The translations under genes and the position numbers were made by a program. The notes beneath the pieces were generated by a model. The model did no database searches. It was not told where the DNA came from and saw nothing but the letters and a program-made list of their open reading frames with translations. A DNA stretch of 64,000 nt from Astropecten irregularis (lineage: Eukaryota; Echinodermata; Asteroidea; Paxillosida; Astropectinidae), in NCBI GenBank assembly GCA_963971285.1, contig OZ020248.1, positions 22,961,873 through 23,025,872 on the forward strand, given 5' to 3'. Shown one piece after another: positions 44,062 to 55,100 of this stretch; the stretch's first letter is position 1, and each line of letters begins with the position of its first letter.

Positions 44062-47000
44062 ATGATACAGATGGCGGGTCTACTAGGACGGAGCGTCACC
44101 TTAACTGGCCATCTGAATGCTCTCCAAAGATGTCTTGTTAAGAGGACCTGGCATAGCTTAGCACACAGCAGGAAAGGCACCAGTCTACGACAGACCTGTT
44201 TACTCGGTGTTGCAAAACAAGGAAACGCAGAGAGAACTAACGTGCAAAGTATTAAAATCCGTCCACTCTTCAGTCGCACGTCAAATGTGCATCCTGGACT
44301 CGGCCAATGGACTGGTCGGTATTATCACACATCGGGAAATTTGATCAGCAGAACGTTTTGTATGCACGGTGCGGCAAGGCAAAGGCGAGACTCCTCTGGA
44401 ACAAGAAGAGCCATTAATGGCACAATATTACTGGGGTGCCGTTGGATTTCCAGCAGTCAGAGGCAGGCGTGGCAGCATCGGAATAAGTCTGTGATGCTGT
44501 ATGGGGTGGCGCTGGTCATTTTGGTCATCGGATTCTCGTATGCAGCCGTGCCTCTCTATGCCGTCTTCTGTCAGGTAAAATTCTCTCCCCCCTCCCCCGA
44601 ATGATTAGCCAATCAAATTGAAGAGACAATTTTGAATAACCTGTATTGGTTATTTTGATTGGTTCATGCAGATCCATATTCTGTCAACTTCAGATCATCA
44701 TGTTAACCCTAACCCACCTGCATACCACAGTATGGTATCCTGAATACCACAATACACCACAGTGTGGTTTTCATGGTAATGTGTGGGACAAATACAAAGG
44801 TATAACAAAGACGTACTTGCCATTTTAATATACACCATTGTATCTGGCCCAGTAAGATGGCCTCAGTCGATACAAAAGCGTTGCAAGTCAAGGGACCAAT
44901 TTCATGAAAAGTCTTCCTTGATCAGACAGGATTACATGTACCAACCAAATTTTCATGTGGTGTTTATTGCTTTTGACTCGTATTCGGCCATTGTTTGCTG
45001 AGCATAACATTCACAAGGAGTTTTGACTGGCATACTGATTTTATTGACCAAGGATTTTGGTGCTTTAAAAGCAAATTTTGGTGCTTAAATAAGCAGCTCT
45101 ATGAAATTGGCCCCTGATTGTTTCAAATTCATACAACATCCGTGATTTGTCTATGTCTCTATGGTGTGCGTCAGGATCGGAGTTCAGATATTTCTCTACC
45201 ATTTTTACCCTCAAAAGGCAACTGGGTTAGGAGGCCAGGCAACCAAGGGTCACAACGTTGAACAGGTCGAGGACATGGTCCCAGTACGCGGTCGGACTAT
45301 CTCAATCCGCTTCAACGCCGACACGGCCGCCAGCATGAGATGGAACTTCAGACCCCAACAGCTTGAAATCAAGGTGAACACAATCATCGCAGAGACATTC
45401 TGATTTTGGAAAATTAGAAGTTGACGCTTAAGATTGAAAATCAATTAGATGCATTAAAATTGTCTCCCAAAGTTCAAATTGGAAAATGAACAAAGAAAAA
45501 ATTGACTGGAGTGGGATTTGAACCTGCGACCCCTGGAATACCGTATTCCATTCTGAGGGTCGCAGGTTCGAATCCCACTCCAGTCCATTTGGGTACCTGT
45601 GAGGGAAGAGATGGCTTTGTGTTTGGTTAAGAGCCTTTGTGCGCTGAATACGGCAGCCAGGGCTGTATACTCCCTAGGGAGTTGAGAATGTTTTAGGAAT
45701 CATGTTAATGGGCCCGATGACCAGGGATAACATTACAGATGTCATACGTTGATTGTGATATGCGCTATGTAAAAGCATTTCATTTAAAAAATTAACAATA
45801 CAAGCAATAAACTGCCACAAACTGCTCATCAGCCAAAATAATGACCTGAAATAAAACAAAATGCTTGGAGTTTATAGGAGGGCCTGATGCTTTTCAATCC
45901 TAGCAGGATTTTAATCGATTATCATATAGTCATCAATTAAGGTCCTGCTAGGATTGAAACGTGTCAGACCCTCCTAACACCAAGCAGTTATCATTAACTT
46001 CACCATAGGTTGCACCTGGTGAAACAGCCCTAGCCTTCTACTCGGCCGTCAACCCCACAGATAAGCCCATCATCGGCATCTCAACCTACAACGTGGTGCC
46101 CTTCGAGGCCGGCCAGTACTTCAACAAGATTCAATGCTTCTGCTTCGAAGAACAGAGGTTGAATCCTCACGAGCAGGTACGATATTATTAAAGGGGATCG
46201 CAAAATGGCTCCACAATTCCCGATTCCCAGTTCTACTCACATGGTGTGGACACATACCCAAATATGCATCCTAGTGGAGACATTGCTTTGTTTTCGTGAA
46301 CTGCAAACGCTCTCCGCATAGCAGGGGCCTTTCTCAAAGCTTGGATCCGGCCGAAAAAGGCTCCGGCTCAGGCTCCATTTCGTGAATCCATTCTAAAATT
46401 ATGGGTATCAAAATAGAGACTTTTGGCTGCGGTTCAGAAGTAGGTTCTCTGGTTTGAAAAGGAAAACAGAGCTTTAACAGCTTCAGTGAAAAACCACAAC
46501 CTATATATTTTCAGCATATGGATTACACAGATAAGTGGGAGCCTGATCCCGAGCCAAGCTTTGAGAAAGGCCCCAGAATTGAAATTGCTCCCATTTGAAC
46601 CAGAACCCGAGTTTTATTCTCAACATGGTCAAGCGGTGTTTATATTTTCATTGTAATCCTGACTCTTGATGCCCTGGCTGAGAGGAAATGTACATTTTTG
46701 GTCTTTTGCAATTTATTAGCCAAAGTCCAACGGAGAGAGGTGCTTTCGGTGGTTGAGAGTGTGCAACGCTTTACGTTTGGGCGATAGTGACGTGTGCGTG
46801 TGGGTTGTTGCTTGGACGTTGCTATGGTGGGCGTGGCCTACTGGATCAGTGTAGTGTCCTCGGAGCAAAATACCACCACGCAAAATATAATCAGAAATTG
46901 ACAGTACAGAGTGGTTTCTTCCAATTGCAGGTTGACATGCCCGTGTTTTTCTACATCGATCCCGAGTTCGCCGAAGACCCCAAGATGTCCAAAGTAGACA

Positions 47001-47089
47001 TGATCACACTGTCCTACACGTTCTTTGAAGCCAAGGAAGGGCTCGTCCTGCCAGACCCCTTCACAAGACCGGCCGAGGTCCAAGCCTGA
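44062..47089 (+). CDS. COX11: Cytochrome c oxidase copper chaperone COX11 (complete)
   Basis: COX11 is an inner-membrane protein that delivers copper to the CuB site of COX1. Exons: 44062-44574, 45218-45373, 46009-46176, 46931-47089; all introns are phase 0; 331 aa plus TGA. Exon 1 encodes a long basic N-terminus, then a transmembrane helix (about residues 144-166) running into SYAAVPLYAVFCQ with Cys170. Exons 2-4 encode the intermembrane-space copper domain: MVPVRGRTISIRFNAD, WNFRPQQLEI, ETALAFYSAVNPTDKPIIGI, the copper-binding CFCF motif (Cys266, Cys268) in KIQCFCFEEQRLNPHE, and VDMPVFFYIDPEFAEDP. I chose the ATG at 44062; the in-frame ATG at 44071 is an alternative, and an AG just before 44062 means a 5' UTR intron is possible. 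The protein is longer than human COX11 (276 aa), all of it N-terminal to the membrane helix. Confidence 0.96.
44890..45115. mobile_element. MITE with GGGACCAATTTCATGAA termini
   Basis: GGGACCAATTTCATG at the left pairs with ATGAAATTGGCCCCTG at the right. In COX11 intron 1. Similar ends appear near 18265, 32975 and 50480. Confidence 0.6.
45487..45592. repeat. Head-to-head SINE A palindrome
   Basis: Two tRNA-like B-box ends face each other: GACTGGAGTGGGATTTGAAC.. and ..GGTTCGAATCCCACTCCAGT. They give ~32-bp arms around a short loop. In COX11 intron 2. Confidence 0.75.
46324..46574. mobile_element. MITE with GGGCCTTTCTC termini
   Basis: Same family as 3267-3495. GGGCCTTTCTCAAAGC and GCTTTGAGAAAGGCCC are inverted ends with CAG on both sides. 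In COX11 intron 3. Confidence 0.75.
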
Positions 47090-47224
47090 ATTCAAAATAG
47101 ACTGTGAAATCAAAACTCCGAGTGACGTTCCTCTTTTGACCTCAACGTGAAACAGCCAGATTTCTAAAGCAACAAAAATATCGCAATCTTACAGAAGATG
47201 ACTTGTATTTTTTTTTAATGTTGC

Positions 47225-47555
47225 TTTTGGTTAGAGGTAGTATCATACTTTGGTAGCATACTGAAACAGAAATCACCACAGATTTACCTATAACTTACAG
47301 GGTATAAAGATGGTGATGGTAGAAACATGCCATTAAAATGTTTCTGCCTGAAATGCTGTATTTATCCAGAGAAGAGTAAAACCAATGACCAAAAACAATG
47401 TTGATCTTTTAAAGATAAAAAGTAACCGTGAAAAGATTTTAAAAATACTGTGGCTGTCTTTTTTTTTTACTGTTTTCTCAAAAAGTGGGCAAAATTTGTG
47501 CCCATGAATCTGCATTTCTTTGACAAAACCAAAGTATGACATTACCTTTACATTG
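47225..47555 (-). mobile_element. MITE family C, reverse copy in the COX11 3' flank
   Basis: GAGGTAGTATCATACTTTGG at the left and CAAAGTATGACATTACCTTT at the right are inverted ends. The interior matches 48832-49195 reversed. Confidence 0.7.
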
Positions 47556-47795
47556 TGTGTTTTAAATACGAATTTTGGTCATTTTCATTTTAGTATAAGA
47601 ATGCATTGGAATGCATATGCATAAAGCTTGATATTATAAGTGCAACACTGTTTGATACTGGTATTAACTACAAATGACCCCTTTGTAAAGTGACTGACTA
47701 CATGTATATTAATCTAAACATGTTTGTTCCTCTTGAAGAAAAAAGAATTAGAATGCATCATTTCCCCTTCTGTTTAGTAGGGGCTTCATATGAAC

Positions 47796-47801
47796 AATAA
47801 A
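47796..47801 (+). terminator. Candidate polyadenylation signal of COX11
   Basis: AATAAA about 710 nt after the COX11 stop, past a mobile element (47225-47555) that would then be part of the 3' UTR. Only the hexamer supports it. Confidence 0.3.
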
Positions 47802-48831
47802 ATGAGAATTTAATAATGAATGAATTTGTACTGTGTCAATATGTAACTGCCTCATATAGTGTAAATTACATGATCGGTATTAAAGGTTCCTAGCTCTATG
47901 GTATAATACATGATTGGTAAAGGTCACAGAGCAGCACTCATACTTTGTCTAATCCAACATTTGTACACATAAAATGATAAACCTGTGAAAACTCGAGCTC
48001 AATTGGGTATCTGAGTCACAAGAATATAGTGAAAACCCGACTCAGTTTTCTTATAAAACATAAAGAATGGTTTTAATTTGATCTTACCCCGAGATCAAAA
48101 CCTGTTCGTCTTTTGTTTAACTTATTTCTGGATAAATACATATATTTGAAGGGTATGTTTCTACCATCACCATCTTCATACCCTTTCTGTTTTGGTAGGG
48201 AAACTTTAAAGGGAGCATAGGATTTGCAAGGCCTCCCAAACAAAATTATTGAGTTTGAGACAGAAAATGAACTCAACAGTTCGTAAACAGTGCAAACAGT
48301 CACCATGGGAAATCTTGGTTCATCAAATGCTGGGGTTTTCAAGGAAATGAAGATTTAGTGTCTTTTCCAAAGATTGTTCGTCCGAACGATTTTTAGAACA
48401 AACATAAAGTAAACTATTCTTCATGTTTTATAAGAAAAATCGGGTTTTTGCCATTTTCTTGTGACTCGGATGTCCGATGAGCTCAAATTTTCACAGATTG
48501 ATTATCTCATGTACATGTTTGATCAGACAAAGTATGAGTGCTGTCCTGTGACCTGTCCTGTACCTTTAATACTGGTCGGGCCAAGCCACTGAAAAGCCTT
48601 TAATCTTGTCAGCCCTGTACTTCACTACAATAAATGCTTGAAATAAATAAAGCCCGGCTTCTGGATACTGTCCATGATCAATATGGACTCAATCTCATTA
48701 TCTGTCAATAATGTTTAGGCCAAGAATGGTCCAAGACAAAGCCAGGGTTTGAATTTGATAGTTCAAGGCTAGAGATTATAAAAGCACAAGTCTGGCATGG
48801 CTTTTCAGTGTCTGAGCCCAAGCAGTATTAA

Positions 48832-49195
48832 AAGGTAATACATGTATCACACTTTGGTTTTTATCAAAGAAATACAGATTCATGGGCAAAAACATCAAGA
48901 CAGATACAGTAACAGTCATCTGTAAAAATTTCAGTCCCATACGGTGCCCACTTTTTGAGCAAACAGTGAAAAACAGCCACAGTATTTCTTAAGTCTTTTC
49001 TCTTAAATTTTTGGTCTTTTAAAAGATCAAAAAGATTTTTGGTCGTTGTTTTACCAATTTCTGGATAAATACACCATTTCAGGCGGAAAGATTTTAACGG
49101 TATGTTTCTACCACCACCATCTTCATACCCTGTAAGTTATACATAAATCTGTGAACATGTCTGTGTTGGTGTCTTACCAAAGTATGATACTACCT
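48832..49195 (+). mobile_element. TTAA-flanked MITE family C, full-length copy
   Basis: 364 bp between TTAA 48828-48831 and TTAA 49196-49199. Ends AAGGTAATACATGTATC and AGTATGATACTACCT. Landmarks: CAGATTCATGGGCAAAAA, CATACGGTGCCCAC, AAACAGTGAAAAACAGCC. The right half resembles family B, so B and C share an ancestor or an end. Confidence 0.8.
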
Positions 49196-50011
49196 TTAAG
49201 TTTCCCTAAAGTCTCCTGTTGATATTTAAAAAACTGAAAAACAACAAAAACCACAACATTACAAATATGAACGCTTCTTTTTTAATAGTTTTTATCATTT
49301 TGTTTATTCACTATTTTCTTCTGTCGTATTTTTATAAGATAACAACAAAATAAATTCACAGTACAACATAATTTTTCAGTACATTGGTATTATACCAGTC
49401 TATGTGTCATGCCAAGCATGATTTCAAAATTATTGATTAATCAACTTTATAAAACATGAAATCAAATAAACATCATAAACCTCGAAGCACAAAAGGAATG
49501 TGGAACAGAACAAAAGAAAAATAGTTGGCAAAGTAAAAATAAACAATAAATCATTATTAAGACGGATAATTAAATTTTTTCCGCTATTTTCTTGCACCTG
49601 GCAACTTCGATCACGAAAATTATAAAAAAAACACCTCAAAATAGAAGAAATAAAATAATGTATTATATAAACATGCTTCTCTTTATAAAAGAAATGAAAT
49701 GGTAAAATGCACTTTTTTTCAAAAAGCAACGTCTTCCTATTTTGAGCAACCTACCTTGGAAATGTACAAGAAGCAGCAGGATACACATTTCAAGAGTTAA
49801 AGTGGAAAAATAAGCACCCAAAAAGTGACCAAAAGATGGCAGCCATTTTGTTTTTACGGCCAATGTGCCATCCGGAGCCAATCTTTCTCATGACACCGAA
49901 GAAACATGATCTGGGCCCAATTTAATGGAATCAGTTTTGGTAACTGTAAGCAAGGACTTTGTGCAGAATGCATATGACAGTTACAAAAATTAAGGTTAGC
50001 CTAGAAATTCT

Positions 50012-50390
50012 TCGCTTATGCTAGGACTAGGAGTCCACTGGGCCAGTTCTCGCCAATGCAATTTGATGTGGCGCCTAGTGTCGCCAATAAGGTGCCTAGT
50101 GGCGTGCAGTGGCTCAAACTGCCTCCCAACTGGCTCGTGATGGCCCGTACAGTGCCAAAAATTGAATTTGATGGCAAGAAAATTTCTAAATTTTTGAAAT
50201 TTTCGTCGCGTCACTTGCATCGAACAACAAGCGCGAAGTGTCCACCAAGTGGCACCAAATGGCGCAAACAATCCGCCTATTGGAATCCACTTTAATGTAA
50301 TGGCGCGCGCCAAGTTGCGCCAATCACATAATCTTTGGCGCGAACTGGCATCAACTGGCGCCGGCCCAGTGGACTCCTACCATAAGCGAC
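50012..50390. mobile_element. Palindromic MITE rich in TGGCGC motifs
   Basis: CGCTTATGCTAGGA and TAGGAGTCCACTGGGCC at the left pair with GGCCCAGTGGACTCCTA and CATAAGCG at the right. Inside, TGGCGC/GGCGCC and AGTGGCGTG-like words recur in both orientations. Confidence 0.72.
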
Positions 50391-51575
50391 TAAGTGCCGG
50401 AAGCCTTCCTTAATACAGGTTCCATGAAATTGATTTTACGAGTACCAGTGCCCGTAAGCATAAAAATAGGCCGTAATGGATTCCATGAAATTGGGCCCTG
50501 GTTGAAAGAAACATTAAAGAAACATATTCAGTTACAAAAACATCTTCTTCTTTTTCTTATGAATAATCCAAGTAACAAAACTTCTGCAACTGCTCATCAA
50601 CCAACATGACCAAAATAATGACCTGAAATATACCAAATGCTTGGAGTTAGGAGGGCCTGACCTTTTGATCCTAGCCGGATCTGTCTCGAAGCCTCCTACT
50701 CCAAAAGATCCAAGTAAATGTTTCTTTCTTTAATAGTTTCTGTATGTTTTTTTTTCCAATCCACAGCCAGCTGATCACAAACATTCGTTGTCACGAACAC
50801 AAATTTGTTTTCTATTGGGCATGTTTGCAAAAACCAAAAAACTTTTGTTTGAAATAAAAATAAATAAATTCAAGACGACAAGTATAGTCTACATTAACCG
50901 CATTTAAAGAATATTCCACTGCAAAGTCAAATTCAAGTTTTCTGATGTACTTTTGATCACACTGTAATAATAATTTGCATATTATATTGCATATATATTG
51001 TAAGCCTGTGTTCCAAATCTTTGGCTGCGGTTGCATGCAAACGGCTGCAGTCATTGGCTAGTGGCTGCCATAGGTGCGTGTGTGATTTGCAGCCACAGCC
51101 AGAGCTTTGGGACACGGTCTAACATTCTGCTCAATTATTTACCTATTAAATCAAGCAAATCCTAACATGTTTTAACAAGAAAATGTCAGTGTTTCATTTC
51201 GAGAAGACAGACGTCTGTCTGAAGAATTTAATTTTCAGAAAAATAATTTCAAACTCTGATTTATCCACTCAAATTAAGAAGAAAAAAATCGGAAAAATTT
51301 CAGTGTACAAAAATAGTCAAATTAGACTCGATTATCATCTAACCCTCTGAACTAGCTTTCACAATTTTTTTCTAATTTTTTTTTACTTAGGATTCACAGA
51401 ATCCATGGGTGAAAAAAAGAAAAAAAAAAAAAACAAAAGCGATTTTGCACCAATTTGTCATAAAAAATATTCTTTGATATAAAAGCTTGTGTAGCAACAA
51501 TTACATGCATGCTGCGTTTATCCATAATAGCAGGTTGTTTGGGGTTGATTCAGCTTCTCTCCTATACCACCAGGG

Positions 51576-51882
51576 CAGGCGCGGTTCTAGAGGCAAAATT
51601 TTGGGGGGGCTAGAAGAGCCATTATTTTTTTTGGGGGGGGGGGGGGCTAGAAGACCCAATATTTTTTGGTTCTTCTAACACTCTCTTGTGCTATGTCTTA
51701 TTAGGGGTCGAAAAACATGCACATTATAGGCCACACAACGCGGTTTTTATGTAATTGGCGCTTAATAACTGAAAATATCCAGTATTTTCAAGATTTTTTT
51801 TTTCACTTGACTGGGGGGGGGGGGGGGGGGGGGGGCTAGACAAAATTTTGTCCCCCCCCACCCCCCCGTAGAACCGCGCCTG
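51576..51882. mobile_element. hAT-like MITE (family e), copy 2
   Basis: 307 bp, ends CAGGCGCGGTTCTA and TAGAACCGCGCCTG, inverted relative to 30625-30924 with long G runs. Flanks CACCAGGG (51568-51575) and CACCACGG (51883-51890) are an 8-bp duplication with one mismatch. Confidence 0.9.
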
Positions 51883-52151
51883 CACCACGGTTTGAGCCTA
51901 CAATCAAAACTCATTGCTCTATGGTAAAAAAAACTCGGGTTTGTAAAAGAATTGCCTTGTACAAACAAAACAGAATTTAACACAACGAAAAGTGTGTAGT
52001 ACAGAATACAAAATTTATGATGTTATGTCGGACAAAAATGCAGGCAATTTGTCGGACCTTAAATAACGCGTTGTAAATGGCCAGTTTGTCATGGGGCGTG
52101 GCCTACTGGATCGGAGTATTGAGACCAGTCTACAGTACATGTAGTATTAAA

Positions 52152-55100
52152 TTAATCCTTGTGCCTACTCTTCTTCTTCTTGGGCTTTTTGTGTTTGTGC
52201 TTATGGGATGTGGAGCTCTTCTTAGCCTTCTTGCTGGTCTTCTTGTGTTTCTTGTGGTGCTTCTTGTGATGCTTCTTGCTGCGTTTCTTCTTGGAGCTCC
52301 TCTCCTTGCTGGGGCTCCGGCTGGGGCTGCTCTCTTCGCTAGAGCTGCTGGAGCTCTCTTCCTCCTCGCTGCTGCTGCTACTGCTGCTGGGGCTTGTGCC
52401 TCGACTGGCACTCCTGCCCTTATGTTTCTTGGACTCTGGCTTCTCTTTGACGGGACTGGTCCGCTTATGCCGATGCTCTGGACTTGGTTTCCTTTCCTTT
52501 GGAGGGCTGGGACGTCTGGGACTCGCGCGTCTATCCCGAACGGGGCTGCTCTTTCTTTCTCTGACCGGACTGCGGTGTCTCTCACGTACTGGACTAACCA
52601 TTCTCCTCTCCCTGTTGTGAGTGTCTCTAGAGGGACTTGATCGTCTCTCTCGAACAGGACTGCTGCGTCTTTCTCTGCTGGGGCTACTTCTCCGCTCTCG
52701 GGACGGACTGGCAATTCGACCTCTTCCGGGACTGGGTCTTCTGTCGCGGACGGGGCTGTTTTGTCGTCTGTCTTTGATCGGGCTTTGTCTTCTCTCTCTG
52801 TAGCTTGGACTTTCTCTTCGATCTCTACTCTGTACAATTCGGAGAGGACTGGATCTTCTCGATCGCAGTGGGCTAAGTCGGTTGCCCTGGTTAGGTGTAT
52901 GTTTTCTGTCCCTGGGTGGGCTTGCACGTCTGTCCCGAGGTGGACTTCTTCTCCTTTCATGCTTGGGGCTGCTCCTCCTTTCTCTTGGCGGGCTACTCCT
53001 CCGCTCCCTCGCCGGGCTGCTCCTTCTGTCTCTCTGTGGGCTACTCTTCCGTTCTCTACCTGGGCTGCTCCTTCTTTCCCTCTGCGGACTTCTTTTCTTG
53101 TCCCGCACAGGACTTAGTTTTCTTTCCTTTACATGAGGGCTTGTTGGAGCTCTGATAGGACTGATCTTTCTTTTCCTTGGAGGACTTGATTTGCTTTCCT
53201 TCTCTTTCTTCTCTTTCTTCTTATCAGGACTTTGGCTTCTCTGGTCTTTGCTGGAGCTGGACTTCCTTTCTTTGGAGGATGTTTTCTTCTCCTCCGAGAG
53301 ACTTTCTGCCTTCCTCTCACCTCCTGGAGTCTTGGCGTCTTCCTTATCCACTTCAAGCTCTTCCTCATAATCGGGCTCAAAGGTCTCTTCACTGTGCTCC
53401 ATGTCAAGAAGCGTCTTTGGGGACTGGGCAGCGGAAGGGCCCGGTGAGGGTTCGGACTCGTACTCATCTTTGTCCCAGCGCGACACGGGCACTGCGACTG
53501 TGATCAATTCACTTTTTACGCTGGTGACGTCAGACTGCATGCTGACACTTTTCTCCAATTTGGGAGTGACGTGCGGTTTACTCTCGACATCTCCTTCAGG
53601 TGTTTTATCGGTATCTCTTAACGGGTCGGCTTTTAGTTCAGCTTCTTTTAATTTGGTGCTTTCCCGAACAGGCTCTTCTGTTTCCTTTGGCTCGTCCTTG
53701 ATCTTGGCAGCTTCTTGTGAGCCATCCTTCGTTTCATTTTCCTCTTTAATTGTCTCAGAAGACAAATCTGTCGAGGCCTTGTGCTCTCGTACTTGGATGA
53801 CACGGCGCTCGTCCATTTTTGGTTCTTGTTTGATGTGCTGTTCAGTCACGTCAGTGCTGGAGATGTAAGCTGCTTTGAGAGGACTTCCGCCTGTTGAACT
53901 GGTGCTTGAGTAATTAGCTATTATGGCCGACTTATTGGTCACGCCCGCATCTGACTGCCCGTCTTTCTCTGAAGTCTTTGAGGTCTTGGGCTTTTTATTC
54001 TTTTTGCTTTCCTTCTTGGACTTCTTTGAAACTTTAGCTTGTTCGCTGTCGTTTTCCATCTTTGCTTTCTTTGTTTGAGGTTCCTCTGAGGTTGACGCTT
54101 GCTCTGCACTGGTCTCTGACTTGGAAGTCAGTTTCCGCTTCTTCTTTTTCTTCTCCTCTTTGTCTTTGCTCTTTTCCTCTTTGTCTTTGCTCTTCTTCTC
54201 CTTCTTCGTCTTTGCACTGTCGCCGTCTCCAATCACGTTCTGAGAGTCGGAGTCCGATTTCTTACTTTTCTTGGTTTTCTTGTGCTTGGGAGATTTGGGC
54301 TTCTTGGCGGAGTCGGCATTTTCATGTCTGTCTTCAGAGTTCTCCTTGCTGATCTTTTCCTCCTTGTCGTCATGTTTGTCTCTAGACTTGGAATCCTCGG
54401 GTTTATCTTCTTTATGCTTGTGCTTCCGTTTGTGCTTTGAGGTTGAATGTTTCCGCTCCCGCTCCCGTTCTTTGTCCTTTTCGTCTCTTTTCCCTCTCTC
54501 CTTTTCCTTGTCTCTGTCTTTGGATTTTTCTTTGAGCTCTCTGTCCCTAGTTCGGCTCCGTTCTTCCCTGTCTCTTTCCCGGCTTCTCTCGTGGCTTCGA
54601 TCCTTCTCGGAGCTCTTTCTCTTCTCCACATTCTCCTTGTTCCTGTCCTTGTCTCGGTCCTTGTCTCTGGATTCTCTCTCTTTCGATCTTGTTCTGTCAC
54701 CCCTTCGCTGTCTGTCTCGACTAGCAACGTCTTCACTGAATCTGTTTGGTCTGTCATCCGTCTCCCTGAATGGTGAACGGCTTGGGTGGTCCCAGGCTTC
54801 CCTGTCATAACGCTCATCAAGTGGCTCATTGGGAGTAAGTGGAGGCCTTTCTGGGTAATCATTAGGGTACTGGTTTCTGTACAAGTGGAACTGTTCATCG
54901 TGCTCTGGCGGATAGCCTGGCTCTCTGATGTCTGGCCTGATGCCTAGTGGTGGGCCGATATCGGGTCTAAATTCTGGACGGTAATCCGGCCTATACTCGG
55001 GCCTCACGTCAAACTCTTGGGAGTAGGGCTGATCATATCTTGAAAACCTTTCATCTGGGTAGCGGGAAGAAAAATGGTCACCTGGATGGGCAGGGACCAT

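Larger units (their letters stand above)
47090..52151. other. Intergenic region COX11-RBBP6 (convergent 3' ends)
   Basis: Holds the COX11 3' UTR, MITE copies (47225-47555, 47880-48190, 48365-48570, 48832-49195), a palindromic MITE (50012-50390), a GATCC-motif repeat (50560-50720), the family e hAT MITE (51576-51882) and the RBBP6 3' UTR. No protein gene or RNA gene recognised. Confidence 0.65.
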
